Origin: Melittangium boletus DSM 14713
GTDB taxonomy: Bacteria > Myxococcota > Myxococcia > Myxococcales > Myxococcaceae
Direction of reading: 5' to 3'
Assembly: GCF_002305855.1 (NCBI RefSeq)
Contig: NZ_CP022163.1
Span: 8,623,765 to 8,687,764 of the forward strand
Length of the DNA stretch: 64,000 nt
Position 1 is the stretch's first letter, and each line of letters begins with the position of its first letter. The notes below the pieces were generated by a model, which saw nothing but the letters and a program-made list of their open reading frames with translations, ran no database searches and was not told the DNA's origin. The position numbers were made by a program, and so were the translations under genes. Positions 17,475 through 25,307 of the stretch are shown in pieces.

Positions 17475-18002
17475 TCACGTCAAGGCGTAGTGCAGCCTGA
17501 CACATCCGCGGTCCAGAGGTCTTACGTCCAGAAGCCTGGGACTGGCTCTCAATCCCGTGGCCGGAAACAGCGGCCGACCGCCGCCGATCAGCTCGGGCAT
17601 GACGTAGATCTCGATCTCGTCCAGAGCCGCGCGTTCCATGAAAGCCATCTGCAAGGTGCCGCCGCCCAGCATCCAGACGTCGCCGTCGTCCAGCGCCCGC
17701 AGCTCCGCGATCAGCGCGTCGACATCGTGGCGTGTCTCGAGCGGCCCCTTCGGCTCGGCGATCGGGCTTGAGGTGACGACGAACACCCGCTGTTCTCCGT
17801 AGGCCCAAGGCGAGCTGTCGGCCGCGAGGAAATCATACGTGCCGCGCCCCATGACCACGGTCCTGATCCGCGCGAGGAAGTGGCGATAGTCATGTTCGCC
17901 AAGCTCCATGTCGTTGTAGGCGAAAAGCCAGTCGAGGTTGTCATCCGCGGTGGCCACGAACCCGTCCAGGCTCGTCGCGATGTATCCGAGGATCCGCGCC
18001 AT
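17475..18002 (-). CDS. Dihydrofolate-reductase-like (RibD C-terminal) family protein
   Basis: A 175-residue protein with the DHFR/RibD-C fold signature: TSLDGFVA at the start, VVMGRGTYDFL, WMLGGGTLQM (NADPH-binding glycine motif) and ELIGGGRPLFP. These proteins are NADPH-dependent reductases, mostly of unknown substrate. It is the first gene of an apparent minus-strand operon with the epoxide-hydrolase-like gene. The start lies 18 bp from a palindrome shared with the divergent TetR gene, so TetR repression is likely. Confidence 0.88.
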   Translation of the reverse strand: MARILGYIATSLDGFVATADDNLDWLFAYNDMELGEHDYRHFLARIRTVVMGRGTYDFLAADSSPWAYGEQRVFVVTSSPIAEPKGPLETRHDVDALIAELRALDDGDVWMLGGGTLQMAFMERAALDEIEIYVMPELIGGGRPLFPATGLRASPRLLDVRPLDRGCVRLHYALT

Positions 18003-18019
18003 TCTGTTCCTCCTTGAGA

Positions 18020-18039
18020 ATAAATGTATGTTCGTTTAT
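18020..18039. promoter_or_regulatory. Putative TetR operator palindrome
   Basis: A 20-bp imperfect palindrome with half-sites ATAAAyGwAy (7 of 10 positions symmetrical, AT-rich against a GC-rich background) lies between the divergent DHFR-like (start 18002) and TetR (start about 18049) genes. Size, symmetry and position fit binding by the neighbouring TetR dimer, giving control of both promoters. Confidence 0.6.
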
Positions 18040-18048
18040 ATTCGATCC

Positions 18049-18612
18049 GTGGCTAGACACAAGACTATTTCCGACGAGGCGTTGCTCGACGGGCTGATGA
18101 GCGCCATCACCGAACACGGGCCGGCGGGGCTGACCTTCGCGGGGGCGGCGGCGGCCGTGACCCTGTCGCCATCGACGCTGGTGCAGCGCTTCGGTTCGCG
18201 CGAAGCGATGGTGGAGGCGATCCTGCTGCGCGCCTGGGATCGGCTCGATGCCGCCACCAGCGCCGCGGACGCCACCGCGGCGCCGGGGGCGGCGGGAGCC
18301 GTCGACCTTCTGATGAGCCTGATGCCCGCCGAGACGGTCGAGCATGCGATGCTCGAGGGCCTGCTCTTGCTGCGCGAGGACTTCCGCAATCCCCGGCTGC
18401 GCGCGCGGGGCAAGGCCTGGGGCGACTGCCTGGCGGTGGCACTCGGCCAGCGCCTGAATGGCGATGTGCAAGAGGGCCTGCGGCTCGGCTGGCAGATGGC
18501 GCGCGTTTGGCAAGGGGCGCTCTTGTGGTGGGCCTTCACCCGTCACGACCGGCCCGAAGTCGCCATTCGAACAGCGCTGGAGGACTGGTGCCAGACGGCG
18601 GTGGCGTCATGA
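18049..18612 (+). CDS. TetR-family transcriptional regulator
   Basis: The N-terminal helix-turn-helix (roughly residues 1-50, GPAGLTFAGAAAAV...PSTLVQRFGSREAM) is typical of TetR, followed by an all-alpha ligand-binding domain; total length is about 187 residues. GTG 18049 (ARHKTISDEALLDG) is preferred over ATG 18028, because 18028 lies inside the operator-like palindrome and would add an atypical N-terminus. It probably represses itself and the divergent DHFR-like/epoxide-hydrolase-like operon. Confidence 0.85.
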   Translation: MARHKTISDEALLDGLMSAITEHGPAGLTFAGAAAAVTLSPSTLVQRFGSREAMVEAILLRAWDRLDAATSAADATAAPGAAGAVDLLMSLMPAETVEHAMLEGLLLLREDFRNPRLRARGKAWGDCLAVALGQRLNGDVQEGLRLGWQMARVWQGALLWWAFTRHDRPEVAIRTALEDWCQTAVAS

Positions 18613-18628
18613 CGTCTGGCGTCCCTCC

Positions 18629-21604
18629 TCAGAAGCCGTAGCTCATGCCGAACTGGACGCTGCGCGGCGGCCCCACCAGGCGCGTGGGCTTGCCGAAGTT
18701 CGGGTTCGCGGCCTCGGTCGTCGGCGGGAGGAACCCGTCGTATCCGCCAAAGTTCCTCGTGTTGAAGAGATTGAAGCACTCGGCGAAGGCGCTGACCCGG
18801 TGGCCCTTGGAGAGCGTGAAGTCCTTGGCCAACCGCACATCCACCTGGCTGAACTGGATGGATTCCTCCGCCCGGCCCTCATTGATGCGGAGCACGAACT
18901 CGTCGGGATCAAAGCCCCTGGACGCATCGGAGATGGTGTAGGGCAGGCCGCTTCCCAGGGTGATCAGCGTCGACAGCTTGAACGCCAGGGGCAGCCCCAC
19001 GATGCCGGAGAGCACGAGCCGATGGCGCTCGTCACCGCCCGTGGGAGCCAGGGGGCTGGCCTTGATGGTCGGGAAGTCGAAGTTGAAGAGTCCCCCACGC
19101 TCCTTCGCGACCGCGAAGGTATAGGCCAGCGAGGCTCCCCACGAAATGCCTCCCGCCGAGAACTCAGTCGAATAGGGCTTCTCCGCCGAGAGCTGCAGGC
19201 TGTTGTAGACGGACGTCCGGTCGTTGGCCGAGATGATGACGGTGCCGAAGCCGCCCGGCGTGGGAATGTAGTCGCGGTTACCGGTCGACAGACGGTTGGC
19301 GGGATAGAAACCAATGCCACCCTGGCCACGGATGTGCGTGAGCGTCGCCGAGGCATTGATCGGGCCCACCTGTTGCCGGAAGCCCGCGCTGAACTGGTCA
19401 CTGAACGGGGGCGGGGTGTGGTTGTCGAGCAGGTAGATCTCCGGGGCGGGAGCCACGCCGCTCGCGATGAGCGAGTCGAGCCCCGCCCGGCTCAGGTACT
19501 CGGGCCGCCAGGCGATGGTCGGCTGTCCCCCGCGGGGGGCACCGTCCTCCGAGAAGTAGAACGTGCGGGTCTGGTACTGAAGACGAAGCCGCTCGTCCAC
19601 GCCGGTGTTGAAGAGGGTGCGATCGTAATAGCGCCCGGCGCCGGCGAAGAGCACCGTGTGGCCATTGCCCATCACGTCGAAGGCCGCGCCGAGGCGGGGC
19701 TGCACCGCGCCCAGGAAGATGGGGCGCTGCTTGCCGTTGGTCAGGTAGTTCTTCACTGGGAAGAAGTCGGGCCCGTTCGTCTGGGCGACGGTGTTGGCGA
19801 GCTCCTCCATCGCCGCGCGGACCTCCGCGGGAGTCACGTAGTCGTTGTTCAGGGGGTTGCTCTCGACATCCCACCGCAGACCCACGTTCAGTGTCAGCCT
19901 CTTGGCGATCTCCCAGTCGTCCTGGACATACACGCCCACCTGCGTGTTGTTGGAGGCCACCCTCGGGTCTCCGACGCCATAGGAGGCCTCGGCCGGGAAG
20001 TCGTAGCCGAGACCATTCTCGGCATCCTGGCGGAAGCGGAACAGGGGATTGCCAAACGCCGTGCGCTCGATCTGATAGTGCTGGAACGAGAGCTTGGCGC
20101 CCGTCTTCACCACGTGCTGGCCGACCCAACTGAAGTTCGCGAACGTCGTGTCGTTGCGCAACGTGAACGCCTGCTGGCGGATGTCCTGGCTCGTATCGCG
20201 GCCGCCAATGCGAATGACGCCCTCGTAGTCCCGCCCGACGGCGTCGGAGTTCGTGGCGATCGGATTGAAACGCGAGTCGAGGTACTGGAGCGTGGCCTCG
20301 TTCGTCAGCGAGCCGAGCCGCAGCTGATGTCTGGCCGAGGCGGTGATGACATCGTTGCGTACGTTCTCGGCGCTCTCGACGCTCGTCTTGTCACCGAAGC
20401 TGCGGATGTCGGTCTCCGTCCGGAGGCTGGCGCTGACATCCAAGGTCTGGTTGCCCGCCGGATTCCAGGTCAGCTTCGCGAAGCCGAGGTGCTCCCGGAA
20501 GGGGCTGCCGAAGCTTCCCTGGAATCCGCCGAACCGGGCCAGGTTCTCCGCCGTCGGGTTGCCGATCGTCACCGTGTTCGCGCGATTCTGCAGGTTGCCC
20601 TCATACGTCACGAAGAAGTGCAGCTTGTCCTTCACCAGGGGCCCCCCCAGCGCCGCTCCGAGCTGGGAGCGGAGCTCCTGGGGCCGCTCCAGCTCACCCC
20701 GCAGCGTCGCGAAGTAATCCCGGGCCATCAGCTCCTGGTTCTGGAAGGTGAAGATGAGGTCGCCATGGAGTTCATTGCCGCCCGAGCGCGTGATCGCGGA
20801 GATGATCGCGGAGCTGGCCTGCTCGTACTCGGCCTTGTAGTTCTGGGTGATCACGCGGAACCCGCTGACCGCGAGCTGGGGAAAAGGGTTACCCCGGCTC
20901 GCGTCCTGACCGATCAGGCCGCCTTCGATGACGTTGTTCTTGAGACTCACACCGTCCACGAACACGTTGGTGCTGCGGGCCTCGAGCGCGCCAGAGGAGA
21001 AGTTCTTGTTGAACTCCTCGTTGGAGACGCGAACGCCGGGCGCGAGGGCCGCGAAGTTGAGGAAGTTGCGGTTGTTCTGCGGCAGGTTCGCGATCTGCTC
21101 GCGGCTGACGTTGGTGGCGATCTCGGAGGTCGAGCTCTCGAGGGTCTTGCCCTGGACGAGCAGGGTCTCGCCCTGGCCGAGATCCAGGGCCACGTCCTTC
21201 TCGACATCGATGTTCAGGCTCACCGTCTGGCCGACCTGGACGGAGACCGTCCGGTAGGCTTCCTTGCCGCCGGGCTGGGTGACGGTGATGACATACTCGC
21301 CGGGCGCCAGGCCGGTCAGGAAGAAGGAGCCGTCCGTGCGCGGGATGCCCTGGGTCGAGAATCCACTCTGGGTGTTCACCGCGGCCACGGTCACGCCGGT
21401 GGTCGGTCCGCTCAGCGCGCTGAGGCCGATCCGGATGGACGCCGTCGTCTTCTGCGCGAGCGCCGGCACGGCCATGAGCGAGACGATGAGCCCCCCCACA
21501 CGCCAGAGGCGTATGACTCGCGATCCCCACGAAGGGGAGACGCGGTCATGGTGGGCATTGTTCTGGATGCTGTTGCCTGAGAGATCCCGAGCGATTCCGG
21601 TCAT
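18629..21604 (-). CDS. TonB-dependent, Oar-like outer-membrane receptor
   Basis: A 991-residue protein with a signal peptide (hydrophobic segment ending AVPALAQ near residue 51), a carboxypeptidase-regulatory-like beta-sandwich (about 55-130, with GEYVITVTQPGGKEA), a plug domain (NRNFLNFAALAPGV, VFVDGVSL) and a long beta-barrel ending in Phe (FGMSYGF), as expected for BAM-dependent insertion. The Oar family is abundant in myxobacteria and includes a protein needed for development and adventurous motility in M. xanthus; the ligand here is unknown. A divergent gene begins 229 bp away. Confidence 0.9.
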   Translation of the reverse strand: MTGIARDLSGNSIQNNAHHDRVSPSWGSRVIRLWRVGGLIVSLMAVPALAQKTTASIRIGLSALSGPTTGVTVAAVNTQSGFSTQGIPRTDGSFFLTGLAPGEYVITVTQPGGKEAYRTVSVQVGQTVSLNIDVEKDVALDLGQGETLLVQGKTLESSTSEIATNVSREQIANLPQNNRNFLNFAALAPGVRVSNEEFNKNFSSGALEARSTNVFVDGVSLKNNVIEGGLIGQDASRGNPFPQLAVSGFRVITQNYKAEYEQASSAIISAITRSGGNELHGDLIFTFQNQELMARDYFATLRGELERPQELRSQLGAALGGPLVKDKLHFFVTYEGNLQNRANTVTIGNPTAENLARFGGFQGSFGSPFREHLGFAKLTWNPAGNQTLDVSASLRTETDIRSFGDKTSVESAENVRNDVITASARHQLRLGSLTNEATLQYLDSRFNPIATNSDAVGRDYEGVIRIGGRDTSQDIRQQAFTLRNDTTFANFSWVGQHVVKTGAKLSFQHYQIERTAFGNPLFRFRQDAENGLGYDFPAEASYGVGDPRVASNNTQVGVYVQDDWEIAKRLTLNVGLRWDVESNPLNNDYVTPAEVRAAMEELANTVAQTNGPDFFPVKNYLTNGKQRPIFLGAVQPRLGAAFDVMGNGHTVLFAGAGRYYDRTLFNTGVDERLRLQYQTRTFYFSEDGAPRGGQPTIAWRPEYLSRAGLDSLIASGVAPAPEIYLLDNHTPPPFSDQFSAGFRQQVGPINASATLTHIRGQGGIGFYPANRLSTGNRDYIPTPGGFGTVIISANDRTSVYNSLQLSAEKPYSTEFSAGGISWGASLAYTFAVAKERGGLFNFDFPTIKASPLAPTGGDERHRLVLSGIVGLPLAFKLSTLITLGSGLPYTISDASRGFDPDEFVLRINEGRAEESIQFSQVDVRLAKDFTLSKGHRVSAFAECFNLFNTRNFGGYDGFLPPTTEAANPNFGKPTRLVGPPRSVQFGMSYGF

Positions 21605-21832
21605 TGCCCCTCATCTAGACGCTTCCCCTCGGCGGGTAAACAGCGTCAGGGGGAAGGCCAGGGCCTCCACCGCGCTCCAGGTTAAACAAGGAAGTCAAGT
21701 TGAAAGTTTAAATCCAGTATTAGTAGATTACCGGGAGTACCCTGTGGATTCCGATGACCCGAAGCCCGCCGCGAGAGTCTCTGTAGGCGTGAGGGCTCAC
21801 TTCAACTTCGTCCGTTAAACAAGGCAGGATTC

Positions 21833-22852
21833 ATGCTCCAGTTCAATCGTTCCAAGCTGTTCCGTCGTGCCGCGTGCTCGGCTCTGTTGTTCACGGGCGC
21901 GTGCGCTCCGGTGAGCACGCCTGACGGGCAGGACGACGTCACAGAGGCCGCCGCGAGTCCGTTGAGCATCTCCGGCGTGAGCTTCAAGACGGTGCTCGGC
22001 GGCCGGTACGTGGGGGCTCAAAACAACGGCGGCGGCGCGGTCACCGCGACGGCGACGAGCGCGCAGGCGTGGGAAAAGTTCACGATCGATGACATCAACG
22101 GTGGGGCCCTCGAGAGTGGGGACTCGGTCTTCATCATCGCGGGCACTGGGCAGTATCTCCAGGCCGCGAATGGCGGTGGCTCCTCGCTGAACGCCGCCAG
22201 TTGGAACCGCCAGGGCTGGGAGACGTTCCGCATCGTCAAGCAGAGCGGGAGCGGCGTGATCGCCAACGGCGACGTCGTGGGCCTGCAGACGGTGACGACG
22301 GGCCATTGGGTCTCCGCGGAGAACGGCGGCGGCAGCACGGTGTTCGCGTATGGCGCCGCGCTCGACTCGTGGGAGCGGTTGACGATCTCTGGCCTGTCCG
22401 GAGGCACGACGCCGCCTCCCTCCACGGGCGGCTGTGACGCTCCCGGCCTCGTCTGGAAGACCGCCAACAAGACCAACTACACGTCGTACCCGGATCCGGG
22501 CAGCGAGGAGTGCACCAAGTACAACGGCTGCACGTGGGCAGGGCAGTTCGCGGCGTGCTCGGGGAAGAAGTCGGAGGCATGGGTGGCGTCGCACAACATC
22601 GTCGCGATCTTCCCCAGCATGAACGCGTACAAGCTCCATGATCTTTGCTTGAAGTCCGGCACGAAGACCATCGTGGTCACCGTGCTCGACACGTGCGCCG
22701 ACTCGGACTGCAGCGGCTGCTGCACCCAGAACAGGGGGAACGCCGACGCGCTGATCGACCTCGAGAGCTATACCAACGCGCGTTGGGGCGTCCCCGACGG
22801 CAGGATCCAATGGGCGGACCTCGGCCCGACCAAGGGCAGCGGCTGCAACTGA
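21833..22852 (+). CDS. Lipoprotein with beta-trefoil-like and double-psi beta-barrel domains
   Basis: A 339-residue protein. A lipobox (LLFTGAC) gives a lipoprotein. Residues about 45-190 contain three related segments (GGRYVGAQNNGG, GQYLQAANGGG, GHWVSAENGGG) like a fascin/ricin-type beta-trefoil. After a Pro-rich linker, residues 200-339 carry a Cys-rich RlpA/barwin/expansin-like double-psi barrel (ASHNIVAIF, VLDTCADSDC, DLESYTNARWG, IQWADLG). Such barrels often bind or loosen cell-wall polysaccharide, while the trefoil may bind sugar; both roles are inferred. Confidence 0.75.
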   Translation: MLQFNRSKLFRRAACSALLFTGACAPVSTPDGQDDVTEAAASPLSISGVSFKTVLGGRYVGAQNNGGGAVTATATSAQAWEKFTIDDINGGALESGDSVFIIAGTGQYLQAANGGGSSLNAASWNRQGWETFRIVKQSGSGVIANGDVVGLQTVTTGHWVSAENGGGSTVFAYGAALDSWERLTISGLSGGTTPPPSTGGCDAPGLVWKTANKTNYTSYPDPGSEECTKYNGCTWAGQFAACSGKKSEAWVASHNIVAIFPSMNAYKLHDLCLKSGTKTIVVTVLDTCADSDCSGCCTQNRGNADALIDLESYTNARWGVPDGRIQWADLGPTKGSGCN

Positions 22853-22874
22853 TTCCCACGCGGGTTGAGGTCGC

Positions 22875-22911
22875 GGGTCGCCGAGCAGCCAGCCCTGGTG
22901 CTCGGCGACCC
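22875..22911. terminator. Strong bidirectional terminator hairpin
   Basis: A perfect 13-bp inverted repeat (GGGTCGCCGAGCA at 22875-22887 and its complement at 22899-22911, 11-nt loop) lies between convergent stops at 22852 and 22939. It can serve either strand. Confidence 0.75.
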
Positions 22912-22938
22912 ACTCCGAACAGAGGGGCGGCCAGGGCC

Positions 22939-23565
22939 TCAGCGGGCCCGGAAACCGGTGATGCCGCGCACGTGCTCGGCGCGAAGCTCCCAGAAGACCG
23001 CCTGGATCTCACGCTGGTTCAGGGGACCCCAGTAGGCGGTGTCTTTCCCTGAGAGATCGAACACCCGGTTCCAGCTGGCGATGATTTGTGAGGCAAAGGG
23101 CTCGGGGTAGGGCCAGGTTTCGGGCACGCCCGCTCGTCGCAATGCTCGCTCGAAGGTTCCGTGCTGGCGCTCGGTGTCGGCCAGGTAGCGCCGGTTGAGA
23201 ACGGCATGCCACTTCTGGAAGTCGGACAGCAGCACGTGCTTCCGGGGTAGCTCCAGCTCGAGGAGCACGGCGCGCGTTCCTGGCGGGCAGTGTCCCCTGG
23301 CCCGGAGATCCGGACGGGGCCGCGAGCTGCCCGCGTATTGCGCCCAGGCCCAAAGCGGGTAGTGACATCCCCGCGGCCGAGGGACTTGCTCCGCGAGCCG
23401 CGCGCCCATCCACGCGTAGGCTTCGCGGCGGTAGTCCGGAGCGCGCCGGCCGTCCGATCGCAGACGGCCTCTCTGCTCCAGGAGGCGCAGCTCCTTCTCC
23501 TGACGAATCGTCCAGAGGATGAGGGTTTCCCGCTCTCGCGGTGCGGAGCGAGGAGGGGAAGGCAT
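22939..23565 (-). CDS. DUF3841 family protein, candidate partner of the HicA-like gene
   Basis: A 208-residue cytoplasmic-looking protein that matches the DUF3841 pattern as I recall it: ILWTIRQ near the start, AYAWM, YPLWAWAQY, PDLR, and VLLSDFQKWHAVLNRRYL. Function of the family is unknown. ATG 23565 begins about 6 bp after the stop of the exported HicA-like gene, so the two are almost certainly cotranscribed. The order, exported toxin-like protein first and cytoplasmic protein second, resembles a toxin/immunity pair; that role is inference. Confidence 0.8.
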   Translation of the reverse strand: MPSPPRSAPRERETLILWTIRQEKELRLLEQRGRLRSDGRRAPDYRREAYAWMGARLAEQVPRPRGCHYPLWAWAQYAGSSRPRPDLRARGHCPPGTRAVLLELELPRKHVLLSDFQKWHAVLNRRYLADTERQHGTFERALRRAGVPETWPYPEPFASQIIASWNRVFDLSGKDTAYWGPLNQREIQAVFWELRAEHVRGITGFRAR

Positions 23566-23571
23566 GGGGCG

Positions 23572-23883
23572 TTACCCGCAGTGATTGTTGAGGTCCTTGA
23601 TGATGTCTCGGCAGGTACCGTTCTCCTTCACCGAGTGCGGGATCTGGGTCACCGTCTCCTTCCCCTTCTTGACCGTGTCGTGATTGCCTCCCGACTGGAG
23701 GGTGCAGCCGCCCTTCTTGGCGGCATCCCTCAGCTTCTTCTCCTTGCAGTCGGCGGGATACTTCAAGTTCCCCTTGGCCTCGGCGGCGGGAGCCCCCAAT
23801 CCCACGCTCAGCAGCAGCGCTCCACCCGCCAGGAACAAGGACCTTCGGATCACCTTCTGGAAACACTTCAGCATCACGGCCAT
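23572..23883 (-). CDS. Exported HicA-like small protein
   Basis: A 103-residue protein with a clear signal peptide (residues 1-36, ending AAEA). The mature part follows the HicA mRNA-interferase pattern: helix, GGCTLQSGGNHD with the candidate catalytic His68, a beta-strand ending TQIPHS, then GTCRDIIKDL. It has four cysteines in the mature part (46, 60, 91, 102), consistent with disulfides outside the cytoplasm. HicA proteins are normally cytoplasmic toxins paired with HicB; here there is a signal peptide and no HicB, but a DUF3841 gene follows 6 bp downstream. Catalytic activity is not proven. Confidence 0.72.
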   Translation of the reverse strand: MAVMLKCFQKVIRRSLFLAGGALLLSVGLGAPAAEAKGNLKYPADCKEKKLRDAAKKGGCTLQSGGNHDTVKKGKETVTQIPHSVKENGTCRDIIKDLNNHCG

Positions 23884-23942
23884 CCTTTCATCTCATCAGT
23901 GGTGATCGACAATCATATCTCTTCCACGTCGAGCCACACGAA

Positions 23943-24834
23943 TCAATTCGAGGTCCGTCGCTCAGCCGTTCGGCCCATCTTCTCGGCAATCACCTCGCGC
24001 ATGCTCGTCGGCGCACGCCCGAGCAACTTCCGCAGCGTGGGATCGACGGCCGCGAACTCGCTGTTGCGGCTCGCGCGGTAAGAGGCCAAGCGATATGGCG
24101 ACCACGGGCGCGGGCATGCCGGACGCCGCGAGCTTCGCGCGCATCTCATCCTCCGACACGGTGCTTCGACGGATCGGACGTCCGAGGACGCTCGACGCGA
24201 TGTCGCACAGCTCTCCGAAGTCGAGCGCCTGTTCTGCCGTGAGCGGCGGCGTGGGCCCGTCGTACCGACCCTCGTTCGTCAGAACCACCGCTGCCGCCTC
24301 CGCGAGGTCGGCGTGCGTGGTCCAGGAGACCTTTCCATCCGCGGGCGCCTCGAAGACTTCCGTCAGCAGGCCCCGCCCCAGCAGGGACATCGCACTCGCG
24401 GCGTAGAAACCGTTGCGAAGCGCGGTCCACGCCAGACCGGACTCGCCCAGCATCCGCTCCGTCGCCGCATGGTCGAGCATCGGGGGAAACGCCGACGAAC
24501 GGCTCGCGGCCATGTGGCTCGTGTAGACGATGCGCCGCGCGCCGGCGGACCGTGCGGCGTCGATGGCGGAGCGATGTTGGGCGAGGGGATCACCCCCATA
24601 CGCAGCCGCATTCGACGAGACGAGCAGGATCTGGGACGCGCCCTCGAAAGCATGCACGAGGCTCTCCGGATCCGTGAAGTCGCCTCTGCGCACCCGGACG
24701 CCGCGTGCCGCCAGTTCCTGGGCCTTCCGCACGTCTCGGACACTGACAGCGACCTGGTCCACCGGGACGCGGGTGACGAGTTTCTCCACGATGAGACGGC
24801 CGAGTTGCCCTGCCGCTCCGGTCACGACGATCAT
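23943..24834 (-). pseudogene. NmrA-like NAD(P)-dependent oxidoreductase, frameshifted near the 3' end
   Basis: The N-terminal TGAAGQLG glycine motif, VSVRD, RRGDFTDPESL, LLVSSN and ALRNGFY segments match atypical short-chain (NmrA/YtfG-like) dehydrogenases. The frame 23962-24834 changes character near 24090. Family-like sequence (YRASRNSEFAAVDPTLRKLLGRAP...) continues in a different frame to 23943. A one-base indel, either real or a sequencing error, therefore alters the last 45 or so residues. It is divergent from a truncated TetR gene. Confidence 0.72.
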
Positions 24835-24860
24835 TGAATGCTCCAGGGCTGTTCGCGATC

Positions 24861-25247
24861 ATGAGCAGCGATCCGCATCTGGCGTGGCGGTCTCCTGCCG
24901 TCAGCGCCGGGGACGATGTTCTGCGGCGGCGCATCCGGAACATCGCGCGCGCGGGCCGGCTGCGGGTCAGTGAGGAGCGGGCGCTCAGCCTTGTGTCGGC
25001 GATGGGCACCGGGGCCGTGCTCACGCTCCTGCGCCAGCCCGAAGGGCAACGCGACCTCGGACTCGCCGATGCCGCGCGCGAAGCGGCCGTGGCCGCGATC
25101 ACGAGCGAGGCGGCTACACCGGCGAACGCGGATGTCCGCGCGGTGGCCACGGCGCTGCGTGCCTCGATGGACCGGATCACTGTTCTCACGAAAGGCGAAA
25201 GCGCGCTGTTGAGCGAACTGCTCGATCGCATCGCGGACGCCGAGTGA
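24861..25247 (+). pseudogene. TetR regulator remnant lacking the DNA-binding domain
   Basis: The 128-residue frame matches the C-terminal ligand-binding part of TetR regulators (SLVSAMGTGAVLTLLRQPEG, a terminal alpha-helical LLSELLDRIADAE), but the helix-turn-helix is absent. The start lies 26 bp from that of the divergent NmrA-like gene. A 5' deletion has apparently removed the DNA-binding region together with the normal intergenic operator. Confidence 0.65.
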
Positions 25248-25307
25248 CGGCTTATCAAGCCCCGCGCAAGGGAGCCCGTGCGCGGGGGCCCGGGACGCGG
25301 GCGGAAC

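Noticed and set aside
16501..17808. A longer start for the epoxide-hydrolase-like gene
   Set aside because: The N-terminal extension is antisense to the DHFR-like gene and shows no homology; ATG 17457 matches the family start.
18458..21580. A very long open frame on the plus strand (about 1040 codons)
   Set aside because: It is antisense to the TonB-dependent receptor, which has clear domains and a signal peptide; long antisense frames are common in GC-rich DNA.
21605..21832. The TTAAACAAGG sequence repeated near 21683 and 21816
   Set aside because: The ten-base repeat is short and lies in an AT-richer intergenic region. It could be regulatory, but evidence is too weak for a feature.
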